DNA of 64,000 nt from Zantedeschia hybrid cultivar (lineage: Eukaryota > Streptophyta > Magnoliopsida > Alismatales > Araceae): contig JARZZO010000014.1 in NCBI GenBank assembly GCA_030544215.1, positions 36,485,734 through 36,549,733 on the forward strand, in the 5' to 3' direction. Shown piece by piece: positions 10,585-21,470 of this stretch. How positions within the stretch are numbered: position 1 is the first letter of the stretch; every line of letters begins with the position of its first letter. Position numbers and translations under genes: made by a program. The notes below the pieces were generated by a model that saw nothing but the letters and a program-made list of their open reading frames with translations, did not search any database and was not told the DNA's origin.

Positions 10585-13433
10585 TCACTCCTCATGGATG
10601 ACTCTCACCGGCGTCCTCGTCGTACTGACTCTGGGCCTCGTTCGGTCCCTCTGGCGCTCGGCTCTATGGTGGCGGTGGCCCCATAGTACTCGGCTCAACC
10701 TGAGCAGAAGACACAGCAATACTCGAAGTGAATGTATTGCTGTGACCTCTCTCACGGGCCCTCTGTCGGGCACGCTAGTACCTCTCCTCCACACTCCGCT
10801 GCTCGTGCTCCACGACGGACAGACGACCTTGAAGATATTGGTGGTCAGCCATCATTCGAACCCACTCTCAGTTTCTCTCCTCGGTAACTACCTCTAGACG
10901 CATCTATAGTTGCACTAACTCTCGAGGGAGATCGCCGGTGGATAGGCGCGCCAGCTACTCTTCCAACGCGAGAACACGAGCCGCCATAGCTCGTGTCTAC
11001 TCTAGCTCCGCCTCAGCCTTCTGAAGGGCTTCGTAAAGCTCAGAAACCTACAAGAAAAGATGATGTTAGCCAAGCCAACCAAGCAAGCAAGGTTACAATA
11101 CAAGAATTAGAAGTCAGGGTTGAAGACTTACTCAGGTGGCACGATCCACTTCAGCCTGGGAAGCCTGGCAAATGGCTTGGGACAGCTGGCTGCGGAGATC
11201 GGTAAGGATGACATCGTGGGCTGCACTAGAAGAAGTCCTAGCTACGTGCGGAGAAGGCTGGGTTGCATGGGTATAAGCGACATGCTGTACCAACGAGAAC
11301 ACCGTCAGTGGTTAAGCAACAGAACATATAATTAATGAAATAATTCATATCATAATTCATACTAGATCGTGGAGCTCCTTCTGAACCTGCTTCAACTGGG
11401 CCTCGGTGTCCTGGACTCGAGCTCGGAGGGTGACGATAGTTGCGTCATGTGCTTCCTGCATTTTCACACATGTCATTCATGCATTCACAAATTAAATAAA
11501 GATAATAATAAAATGTAAGAAGCATGAAAGCATACTTATATCGAGGGGGCGCAGGTGTCGCAGCTAGGTGGCGTAACGCACCTGATACTATTGGAGGTAG
11601 CCCTCGCTACTCTCCGCGTGTGACTCTACCGGGATACTACCACGATGCCAGTCGTCGAACTGGTCACGGAACTTGACATGCCAGTCCGTGCGCGCTTGTT
11701 TCCCCCTCATCGAACACCCTATCCCCTTCGGGATCTCCCTATCCCCTCCGGGATCTCTTCTTGGACCCACTCTTGGTGGAGGCCCAGGGTCCTCATGGCT
11801 AGCCGCAGGTGGAGTAGCTCGATCTCGTTCAGGCAGTGGCTCTACACCTGCCTGCTGAACCTCGCCTGTCTAGCTGTCACCCACGGCTGCCGTGCTTTGC
11901 CCATGCCCAGATAGGGGTGCCAGATGACCTGCATGCATCTAAGTTAGTTTCATTCATAATCAATAAATTGCATTTAATTAAAGAGAAACATAATTGCATT
12001 AAATAATTAACTCATCAGGAGCTCTGGATAATCTAAGAACTGACGACGAAGAGTCGTCAGCTGGTGGTGCTGGGGATCCGTATCCATAATCGGTTGCCAC
12101 CGGCGAGCAAGCAGTACTGCCTCGGTCTGGATGGCCTTCTCTCGGCCCAGAGGAAAATAAAAGTAACTCCAAATATGCACAAGTAAACATATGGGTTAGA
12201 AACATCATTTCATAAGCATACATTTGCATTAATGAAATAATTAAAATAACTTGTACCTGGAGAAACAGTGTGAAGCCGCTAATGGTGGTCTCGCGGTCTG
12301 GTGTAACCGCGGATAGGTCAGTAAAAAGGTGGCCCAGAAGGGCCGCACCCCAAGCATACTCATAGATCCTATCTAAATCCTCTAACAAACCTAAAAATCT
12401 ACAATGACTCTAGTCGCCCTTCGTACCGAAAAGCAACGACCAAATAGGAAAACTAAGAAAATCTTGAGCTGCCGATCCATCAACTCTCTTTGGCTCTCAT
12501 CCCAACAATATGAGCCGGCAGTTGACCTAGATAACCTATCAATGAAACCAATTCTGGACTCCCCCTGGTCTTGCCTAGGGTCCTCTAGTCCTAGGGCATC
12601 CTCTACCTCCACCCGCCGAAGGGTCCTAGACTCCTTACCCAGTGGCCCTGATACCTCTAATCCTAACAGATGCCCTGCCATCTCATGGTAATCGTGATAA
12701 GTGATCTCGCTCAACGCCCGGCCCTCCGCTCGAAGGCCGGTGATCCTGGCTACGTCCTCGAGGCTGGGGACCATGTGTCCCCACGGCATCAGGAATGCCA
12801 TGCATTCCGAATCCCACCTCTCCCTCAAAACCTAAAGGAGGACCAAGTCCTACCAGAAGGGCTCAATTTCTAGCAGCTCCCCGAATCCCATACCCTGAGG
12901 CGGGCCTTGTGGAAGTCTGGAAGCCCCCTTATAGGCCGCTATCACCAAATCCCATGAGATCTGGGTCCTCATCATTCCCTGCCAAATGGCCAAGAAAAGG
13001 TTAGAAAAATCATATAATAGGCAATTAAAATCAATTTTTTGAAATAAATTTGGAATAGGAACTCTGCTTTGAACGGTGTCGGCCATGGTCGACGCCGTTT
13101 GAAAGGCGTCACCTAGTTCTGATGCCATTCAACCACGGGTCCGCTGACCCGTGGCATTTCCCCCTCTTCGATCCCCCGTCTCCCAAGTGTTATAAATAGA
13201 AGGTTTTGGAACTCACCATTGATGGACCTGCCTCCTAGGCCTGTGCCGCCGTGGGTGCCACCACTAGGGGAGCCTCTTCGGCTTCCATAGAGACCTTGAC
13301 TTCGGCGAGGACTTGAGCCGCTTCGTCCATAACGCCGGTCGGGATCCCTTCTTCCTCGTTAATTTCCACCGCCGGGATGGCCGCCACGCGTTGGCGCTTC
13401 CCGCTCGGACCCGCTCGGACCTCCTCTCTCCAT
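10585..13433 (-). pseudogene. Antisense PMD / coiled-coil gene of element A (aORF1)
   Basis: Read on the minus strand, about seven exons. The ATG is at 13431-13433 after a CT-rich leader; the early frame needs a one-base correction to join a KRQR-containing N-terminus. A donor GTGAGT is at 13216-13211. The main exon (12978 to 12257, donor CAG/GTACAAG) carries the PMD core: FLMPWGHMVPSLEDV, ITGLRAEGR and later YAWGAALLGHLF. Next come an exon near 12170-12003, an exon beginning at 11929 (VIWHPYLGMGKARQPW), and three coiled-coil exons (about 11460-11365, 11290-11135, 11040-10585) matching those of element B at the right edge. Two stops lie between EIEPFW and RERWDSE, with more downstream, so it is broken. 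PMD proteins occur in transposons and as host MAIN/MAIL1. The role in gypsy elements is unknown. Confidence 0.75.
13069..13198 (+). promoter_or_regulatory. Two dyads followed by a plus-strand TATAAATA inside aORF1 intron 1
   Basis: Dyads are at about 13069-13096 (arms AACGGTGTC and GACGCCGTT, spacer 10) and 13100-13127. A TATAAATA is at 13191-13198 on the plus strand, about 60 bp downstream. This looks like the dyad-plus-TATA promoter arrangement but points into no recognisable plus-strand gene. It may be a decayed or alternative promoter. Confidence 0.5.
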
Positions 13434-13671
13434 GGCGTCGAGAATGTGTGAGAGTGAGATGAAGAGGGAGCCCGTGAGAGAGTGAGAGCTAGGGTGAGAG
13501 AGAGAGAATGAGAGAGAGAGAGTGGTCGGCGACAAGAGGGATTGCCGGAGAGAAGGGAGATCGCCGGAGTCACCTTGGGTCGTCGGAGCTCGAAGAGAAG
13601 GAGAAGAGAGAGAAAGAGAGTGAGTGAATGAGGAAGAAGGAAGGCTCGAGTTCGCAAACCCTATTCAAATT

Positions 13672-14030
13672 TTTTAAATAGCGTCGACTCAGGACGACGT
13701 GTTTTAGGAGCGCACAAATTGAGGTAGGCGGTTCAAAATTTGAAAATCATATAAAAGCATCGCCTATGGTTGACGCATTTTAGGATTTACCGCCTTCGAC
13801 GATCAGAGCCGTACCACAGAGTCTGTGGAAAATCAGAGGAAATCTGGAGAAATCAATGATTAACATCAGGCATGGTCGACGTGATTCAGTCAAATTTAAT
13901 GTTCATAAATGTCTGGAAAGTAAGAGAGAGACGTTATTCGGGCGACGTGTTTCACGCTCTTTAAGGATTAAATTTTGATTTTTCGGAAATTGAATTTGGT
14001 TGAAAAAGCATCTGTATGTGTCGACGCTAT
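13672..14030 (-). promoter_or_regulatory. Promoter of the antisense gene aORF1, with five dyads
   Basis: On the minus strand, TATTTAAA (13679-13672) lies about 240 bp upstream of the ATG, followed by a CT-rich leader. Dyads begin at about 13677, 13754, 13861, 13927 and 14003, running up to 350 bp upstream of the TATA-like box. The copy at 13677 overlaps it. The copy at 13927 is weak. This repeats the LTR arrangement of dyads upstream of a TATA box, but on the opposite strand. Confidence 0.65.
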
Positions 14031-14178
14031 TTAGATTAATGAGCCCCGAAACTTGTTATTTTAAGGAAAATAAGCAGTTTTGCTTGAAGAAAAATTCCAG
14101 AAAAATTGCACAAATATTAAGGAAAGATCTTTATTGCTATAAATGAATGATTGTTACTGAAAATAAGCAGGAATTACA

Positions 14179-15201
14179 TTAAACTTTGGGCAAGAGTTGA
14201 GAGTTTTTAGGTCGAATTTTCTGAATCTCTTTTACATATGTTTTCCATAATTCTCGACTGGCTTCATGAGGAGTTTTTACACAACAGGTGAACTCGATGT
14301 TCCACAGAGTAGGAATAAGTTTTGTCGCCTCGAAGTCTTCGTCAGTTCCCAATGCCCGCTTCTTGATTGGAGAAAGCGAAGATATTTCTGGAAATTCGTA
14401 GTGTGGCATACCAAGTTGAGGTTGACAACAATGTGGATTATAGAGAACGAACTTGGTCGCCCCGATCAGGCAGAGTGTTGTGCCAGCACCACGGCGCACT
14501 TGAACTGTCTTCTCCATGAGAGCAAGTGGCATAGATTCAAATCCAGTCCTGGGCATAGTCTTAAAGTAAGCACGCTAGTTAGCTTGAGTCTTAAGGTTGG
14601 GCACCCGATTGGTCATGCTCTCATTAAACTTCACAATGTTGGCAATATGGAAGATAACACTACGCTGGTACATTTAGGATATCCTTAGAACTTTTTTCTC
14701 ATTATGGTTGATCTTAAAGTAGAATTCCACCCATAGAGCTAAGAATAGCATACTGCCATAAGGAAGTTGACCTGTAGAAGCTGCAGAGAGCCCACTGTAT
14801 AGATAGGCTAGAATTACTGTGCTGATTTGTTTTCCTTCAAAAATCCCATTGATTTCGCTTATTTGATCATTTTTCAAAATATTATCTTGGGCAGGGAATA
14901 GTAGAGCTTCAGCTAAGCACGTGGTGAACGCCTTCATAACGTTTTTTGTTTCTTCATCGTTGAGATTTTCTATTCTTTTCAAGGTCCATTTAGTTAACTT
15001 TGCAAGATTGATCACTTTTTGAGTAAGACAGCCTTGAATTTCCCTTTGATTCTTCATAATCTTATTCAAGAATTGTTGACCTGTGATCTTTTCCCTCATG
15101 AATATCATATCACTCAAATCAGGTTCATCATTGTTGTTGAGCTGAGGAAGGCCCAATAGGAGTTCGGCTTCTTCTAAGAGGATAGTAGCTTCGAACGTGG
15201 A
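14179..15201 (-). pseudogene. PMD-family pseudogene, 3' part (split by element D)
   Basis: Minus-strand frame starting at the D insertion site. The left half of the PMD signature (THTF motif) is across the insertion; here it continues TFEATILLEEAELLLGLPQ, then ILAYLYSGLSAASTGQLPYG and LALWVEFYFK, typical of the PMD C-terminal half. Stops at 14674 (TAA) and about 14586 (TAG) interrupt the frame, which otherwise continues to PRTGFESMPLALMEK and ends near 14179. The 5-bp target duplication preserves the frame across the insertion site. It lies between aORF1 and the LTR at 45897, so it may be a second antisense gene of the same element. Confidence 0.8.
15197..15201. repeat. Target-site duplication of element D, left copy (GTGGA)
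   Basis: GTGGA immediately precedes the LTR start TGTTGTCAC. An identical GTGGA at 44085-44089 follows the other LTR. A 5-bp duplication is the standard signature of Ty3/gypsy integrase. Confidence 0.95.
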
Positions 15202-15248
15202 TGTTGTCACTAAAAAATGAGCAAAGAGAAAAATCCAAACAATTTTTA

Positions 15249-15570
15249 CCAAGTAAAGAGAGGGTTAATGGACAGCAGTCATGCCTATTTTGCAAGCCAA
15301 ATGAATAAAAAATGGGCAACTCTAGGGCCCAAATGGTGAAGAAATCCAATGGCACAACTGGGCCCATTATTTCAAGCAAGGGACGTCCAAGTAATTTTTC
15401 AAAGAAGGCCCAAGTGAAGAAAAGTTAATGGATAACAGTCATGCCTATTCTTGCAAGCCCAAAGAAGTCAAAAAGGGGTTACTTTCAGCCCAAATGATGA
15501 AGAAATCCAAGGGGGCAGGCCCGGGCCCATTATCTCAAGCAAAAGAAGCCCAATAAGGCCAATTTGGGCC
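15249..15570. repeat. U3 tandem duplication, about 161-bp unit, with GGGCCCA motifs
   Basis: Two diverged units start near 15249 and 15410. Both contain ATGCCTATT, a GATGAAGAAATCCAA-like word and GGGCCCATTAT. Several TGGGCC/GGCCCA words (near 15326, 15359, 15532, 15562, 15654) lie upstream of the TATA. Such site II motifs are known binding sites for plant TCP factors. The same arrangement is in the 3' LTR (39515-39835). Confidence 0.7.
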
Positions 15571-15874
15571 CAAAAAGTAAAGACCAAAGCCCAATTTCGT
15601 GGTAGCCTTTAAAAGAGCCCAAATGGTCCCCCCCATGGCCTATTCTTACGCTTTTGGCCCATGTTCAAATCTACCCAAAGGACGATAAGAAGAAAAGCAA
15701 GTGATTCCCCCCTCAAGATTCTTCTAGAAGAGGGTAGGTGAAAAGCAAAAGAGAAGCCAATCATAATTCTCCAAGTGGTGTGGTCTCATTGGAAGGCTCT
15801 TAAGAGGGGTTTCTTATCCCTAATCCAAGGCTAATGGATGCCTAATCTACCCCCCAAAAGTAATCTAACTTTAT

Positions 15875-15883
15875 CTATAAAAG
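15875..15883 (+). promoter_or_regulatory. TATA box of element D 5' LTR (CTATAAAAG)
   Basis: A classical plant TATA context. The equivalent in the 3' LTR is CTATAAACA at 40135-40143. A purine-rich leader follows. Likely start of the genomic RNA near 15905-15915. Confidence 0.75.
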
Positions 15884-16971
15884 AACCCCCATATTCTACA
15901 AGAAAAAGTGGGAGACAAAAATCCCAAAAAAGAGAAAAGAGAAGTAGAAAAATGAGAGAGATTGGAGGAGCATGTCTCCCTCCTCCAGTCCCCTCCATCT
16001 CCTGCATCCCAAGAGGGAAAAAAGAAGGAAAAAATAAGATAAAAAGAAAGGAAGAGTGCTAGAGAAGAAGAGACCAAGATTGTAGGCTTCAAGAGCTATT
16101 CTCCCTTCTCATCCCCTCTCCAAGGTAGAGTGGGGGTGAAGAAGGGGTTTATTTCTATTTCTTTGCTTTCTTATAATGTTTTTCTATCAGTTTGATGTTC
16201 ATAGAAACTTCTATCTCCCCCTTGATGTTCATCCATGGTGATTGAAAGCCAATGAAATGCAAAGTTCAGATTTCCTATGTCTGTTTTGTGAATCTGCTGG
16301 TTATCTTGCTTTTATGTTATTTTTTCCTTCATAAGGTATGTGTTTTTCGTGTGGGGATAGTAGAGGGGCCTTTCTAGTTTATAGAAATGGTCTCCTCAAG
16401 CCTTGCAACCCCCTGAATATGGAGATATGACCCGAAATGTGCTTTGTTGTCCAGATTTCCTGAAAACTGATTTTTCATTTATTTGTCTTTGGTTTTAGGG
16501 TTTTTCAAGGTGGCTTGGCCTTCTATAACCCTGAAGAGCAAATCCCCTCTATGGATGATGTTCCCCCAAGGCCAAACATCAAGAGAAATTCCCTAAGTTT
16601 CATATATATTAAGATCTAGGTTTCTGTTTTCATGTTGGAACCGAATGAGTTTTGTTTGGATTTTTTCCTTTAATGGCTAAAGGTTTAGGCCCTAGAGGTT
16701 CTCAAGGAGGTTCCCTCACTAGTTGAGGATGAGCTTCTTTGAGTATAAGCCCTCTAACATGGAGCCAAGAAGGAGAGATCCATGGAAAATATAAAAAATA
16801 TACCTAAGTTTCTCATATGTTCATATTCAAGTTTTCATGATATTTTCTTAAAGAAATGCATCTAAAATATATTTTAAATAAATATTTTAGGCTATGTATC
16901 TTTTATACATTATTTTTCATCATTTGGGTTACATTTAAACCCATTTTTCACAAAAAATCCGGATTTTAGCC

Positions 16972-19900
16972 TGAGTCTGCGGTTTGCAGTGCTACATTGT
17001 TGAGTCTGCGGCTACTGTTCATGAGTCTGCGCCTCACTGCGCAGACTCAGCGCCAGTTGCAGGTTTTTGAGTCCGCGCCTCTTTTAACTTGGTTTTTGGG
17101 CTTGAGGTGATTCTTTGATCCTCCCCCAAGTTGTCCCAAAGTTCCTTGGACCAAGGGCTGTCCTTTTGAGGCCCAATGAAGGTCCTAAATAGCTTAGACT
17201 TTGGGTTGTTAAGCTCTTAATGTTTTAAACCGAAATTTTGCCATATGTTTTAAGATTTTAAGTTTCATCCGATGTTTCTCAAGGATGTCCAAATCTAAGG
17301 GTGCCAACAATCCAATGTTGGGTAACCCATCAAGGGCCCTCACACAAAAAACATCATTCTTGTGTTTCTATTTCTATGGGTTCATTTAGATGATATGTCC
17401 CGAAGTCCCAATGAGTTGGTGGAGTTCCTTGCTCCCCAAATGTAGAAATAGAATGGGTGATTCCCTGTGGATAACCCTTTCATTTTGAAGGCATTAAGGG
17501 CACCCTTTGGGTGAGTAGTTGGATGCTCGGCACGCCCCCCTTTATAGCCACCTCCATGGTTCATGGCTACATGTGAACCTCTAGGGAAATTGGTGGAGTT
17601 CCTAGCTCCCCAAATGTAGAGATGCTTTGGATTACCCCTTGTGGGTTTTTCTTACATCTTGAAGGCATTAAGGGAACTCTTTGGGTGAGTAGTTGGATGC
17701 TCGGCACACCCCCCTTTACAGTCATTCCTATGGTCCATTAGCCATGACATATCCCTTTAAGGGAGTTGGTCCTTCGGGTCCCTTCATGCCATGATCCTTC
17801 ATGAAGATCTTAAACCTTTTCATTGGGTTTTCCTAATGAAAGGTTGAAATTCAACTTGGAATCATTATATTAAGCATTTTCAATGCTTTATAAAATGATC
17901 CAAGAAGAATGGGATAAACATGAAGAAATCATGTCATTTGAAGAAATCCACATAAGAACTACTCCTTGAAAAGGCTTTATGTAGCCATACTCAACTTCTG
18001 AGATTTCTCAGTGTTATCCTCCCCAAAGTTGTGGTGATTCTTCGATCACTTCAAGTTGAAAGAGGTATAAACCTGAAATTATGCTCAGATTTTGAGTATG
18101 CGCACCTATAACCATAGAAATTTGATTGGGAATGGGGTACTATCTGTTTTCCTCGACTCCGGATTTCATATTCTAACTTTAATGGTTGAAACTAACCCCT
18201 TGATGGACTTAATCGTAGCTTGAACTGTGCAGGAAACTCAAAAACCAATTTTCAGACTTGAGTCTGCGCCACTGTTCTGAGTCTACGCAAGGGAATCAAG
18301 ACTGTCAAAGATGCCTTGCATGGACTGATACCCTCATTTATAGTTCAAATAACTCAAATAATTAAACTTAATTCATTCAAAAAAAAAAAAAGTTTAAGAT
18401 AGCCATCTTCTAGTTTAAATAAACACAAAATTCCAAACTCAAGTTGAGTCTGCAAATCTTTCATAAGTTTATTTCAAATGAAAAAATCAACTAAACAATA
18501 AATCAAATGGCTCAAATCACTTGCAATCATATATTAAACATTCCATTCCATTTAAAATAAACATCCATTTACAAAAAGGATCCAAATCCCTTCAAAATAA
18601 ACAAAAATCACAAGTTCAGCTGAGTCTACGCACCCCTTGCGCAGACTAAAACCCATTTTTCTTGACTCCTTGATCTTTGAAGCTCCCCAAGATTTTTGAA
18701 AATCTTGGAATTCCCCTCAACCTCAGGAGATTCTATCTTTTTAAATAGTCTTGCTCAAAATCCTCTTTAAACTTGAGTCCGCGCATCGATCTCAAGGCCA
18801 AAACCTCATCTCTTGGCCCCTAAATCATGGCCGCAGCTCCAAATCTGTAAATCATCACCAAACAAAACATAAAATCAAGTTATCCCACCAAAAATCTAAT
18901 AAAATAACTCGCAAACAAAAAATCTACAGTTCAGACTTGAGTCTGCGCATCCTGGCGCAGACTCAACCCTGAAATTCACAAAAAAAAAAAAAATCAACTT
19001 TCCGACCACTTTAAGATGATCTAAAACCCTCTAAAAATCAAGTTTATTATTATCTATCAGGAAATCAAATAAAAACACTAAGTTTTTCTTGAAAAAATGC
19101 AAAAAACAATTCAAAACAAATTGGTGACAAATGAGTCTGCGCTACCCTACGCAGACTCAACCATGAAATTCCAAAATTGGCCTTTCTAACCTTAAATTCC
19201 CTCCAAATTAAATCCAAAAATTTACATAAAAAACTTTATAGTTTATATAAGTAAAAAACCTAAATAAAAGCTTAAAACTCCTTTTGCAAAAAATATAAAA
19301 AATGTTTAAACACTTTGATAAACAATGAGTCTGCGCTCTATAGCGCATACTCAACCTTAAATTTCTAAAATTTGGCATTTTGGCCATTAAATTCTCATCA
19401 AATCAAATCAAAATCTTAAGAATAAATCCTATATTTTCTACAAATCAAAACCCAAACAAAAATGATAAATTTTTCCTTGAAATTATCTAAAAAATTGAAA
19501 AAACAAGCTTGTGACAAATGAGTCAGCGCTCCCAGGCACAGACTTAACCCCCAATTGTTAAAATCCAAACTTTTCAACTTTAATTCCTTTAAAAATTAAA
19601 TTAAAAACTCTAAGATAAAACAAAACACTTCCTGTAAATCGAAAAATCAAATAAAATTCAAATTTGCCTTTTTGCAAAACATAAAAAATACCTAAATGAA
19701 ATCTCATTTCAATTGAATTTGCACATCTTGCTCATCCTTCAAAACTTGTAAATTCAAAAACATAAAAAATATATATCCTTGAAGCATTTTTTACTCAAAT
19801 CAAATAAAAAAACATAAAAAACACCTTTCCATATCTTGCAAATCAAATCCAAAATCTCTTCACTTCAAATCTGAAAAAACATAATAAGAAATGTTTATTA

Positions 19901-20182
19901 GACTTCCTTGATAAAAAAATGTCATCCACTTCAATGAAAATACCATAAAAAAGATCTTCAATCCTCTCACAAATCAAAAATCAAAATAAATACAAGCATT
20001 CTCATTGGTAATAAATGAGTCTGCGCATCCTTGCGCAGACTCATCTTCATGTTCACTTCTAAACATAAAAATTCAAACAAATCTTCAATGCATCCACATA
20101 AATCAATCCAAAAAGACTAAAAAATGTCTCTCATCATCATCCATCAATAAAAATCAATAAATTAAGTCTTGCGCTGACTCAA
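16972..20182. repeat. Dispersed 28-bp dyads (TGAGTCTGC type) in element D 5' LTR
   Basis: Full dyads at 17022-17049, 18621-18649 (11-bp spacer), 18938-18965, 19132-19159, 19326-19353, 19518-19545 and 20016-20043. Arms are TGAGTCTGC and GCAGACTCA around 10 bp, and the outer spacer bases often extend the pairing. Half-sites occur near 16972, 17001, 17068, 18093, 18259, 18281, 18444, 18772 and 20165. Between 18.9 and 19.5 kb they recur every 192-194 bp. All are downstream of the TATA box, so they would also be transcribed and could form RNA hairpins. Confidence 0.85.
17416..17755. repeat. 174-bp tandem duplication in element D LTR
   Basis: Two units start at 17416 and 17590 with TTGGTGGAGTTCC, each containing GAAGGCATTAAGGG and TTGGATGCTCGGCAC. 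The 3' LTR has the same pair starting at 41675 and 41849, so the duplication predates this insertion. Confidence 0.85.
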
Positions 20183-20483
20183 CTCTAAATTAAAAATGAG
20201 TTTTCTTCTCAAATAAAAACTAAAATTCATTTATTTTTCGAATGCAATCTTGTATATCTTACTTATATCATTTTAAAGGATGTTATTCTATTCTTCCGAC
20301 GATTAATCAAGGGTTTTCCTCTTAGGAGGATGTAATTAACGTTATTCCATTTATGGGTAGCGGGATCGGGTCGAAGAGCTACGCATTCATCTGATTGAGT
20401 CAGGTAGAGCGCACAAATAACAAATCTAAATCAAAAATAAAAAAATCAAGATTAGTGCATTTTTCCCTAAAAAATGTACGACA

Positions 20484-20602
20484 ATCTCTTTTGGCACGCC
20501 CGGTGGGACCTGTCCTCCCTTCATCTTCTCGTCGGAAGAATAAGGATAACACCCATTCTTTGAAGTTATTGATTATCTCTTTGTTGTATTACAGGAGACT
20601 CA
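20484..20602 (+). other. Primer binding site and start of element D internal region
   Basis: After an 8-bp gap from the LTR end, TGGCACGCCCGGTGGGAC (20492-20509) begins with the TGG expected for pairing with a tRNA CCA end. The tRNA species was not determined (tRNA-Arg is typical of Ogre). A splice-acceptor-like TTGTATTACAG at 20583-20593 precedes the first ATG at 20603. A leader intron is possible. Confidence 0.7.
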
Positions 20603-21470
20603 ATGGAATCGAAAGTTTTCTTCGGCCCTCTGGTGGTTGAGAACCATGCTTGCTATGGCTACCTGGCGGTACCTGTGGCATTCCGGAGCTTCCCTCCCGT
20701 TATTGGTTTTCCGAATTTTCTCGGGGTGGTCTTCATGCAACCTGAGATTATATCTGATAAACCCCAAGCGCAAGTAGTCAGCTGCTGCACTATTCACAGT
20801 CATGCTGCATCATCTTCAAGACAATACCGGGGAAATATCCGAAAAGGTCAGAATCCCCAGCTCAAATCAAAGGCAGTCTTTGCACAATGGTCTAGAACCA
20901 AAAAATCAATTCTTGTTGGGGAGCCTGCGGATCTTTCTAGACGGCAACAAAGTTGATACTTCAAAAGATCGACTGGTTCCAAATATTCCAATTCAAAACT
21001 CATTCCAGGTCTTTGAAGATATGGACAGAGAAAGAATGAGAAATGAAAGAAAAGAAAAAGGAAAAGCTAAGATTCAGATGTCGAAAAAGCAAGAAAGAAA
21101 CCCCAAACCAGCTTATTGTTATGGGACGAAATATTGTCAAAAGCCACCAGCAAAACAAATCTGGGTGCCCAAATGTCAAGAAGACCAATATGCACAAGAA
21201 AAATCAAAGCCAATCTTCCAGTCACAAAGGTGGCAAATATGGAAACCAATTCAAAGGCAGCTGCCTCATACTAAGTTGCCAAAAAGAAAATAGTCAAGAG
21301 AAAGATATGAAAATGAAAAGTCAAAAAAGCCTTCAAAAACATCTGTATTCCAAAGGCTGCAGCCGAAACCTCCTTCCGCAAGGAGATCAGCAGAATTCAC
21401 CTAAGGAAGCCTGACGATTTATTCATGTCATACTATCAACAAGTATGGGGTACTACCTGAAGATCCAGAA
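20603..21470 (+). pseudogene. Element D N-terminal gag / leader ORF, frameshifted
   Basis: An ATG at 20603 opens 117 codons, and a second frame from 20802 runs 163 codons with a Lys/Glu/Arg-rich charged stretch. This second frame is the one gag uses downstream, so a frameshift joins them. I recognise no domain. Position upstream of the capsid core suggests a gag N-terminal extension or an Ogre-type ORF1. Confidence 0.5.

Larger units (their letters stand above)
15202..20483 (+). repeat. Element D 5' LTR (5282 bp)
   Basis: Starts TGTTGTCAC and ends TACGACA. It aligns along its length with 39461-44084. The TATA box at 15875 leaves about 670 bp of U3 and some 4.5 kb of transcribed R-U5, which is unusually long. 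The U3 part has a tandem duplication and many GGGCCCA words. The transcribed part contains a 174-bp tandem duplication (17416-17755) and the TGAGTCTGC-type dyads (16972-20182). Confidence 0.95.

Noticed and set aside
16900..20200. CRISPR-like array
   Set aside because: Repeats are dyads dispersed at irregular intervals in a plant LTR, without uniform spacers or cas genes.
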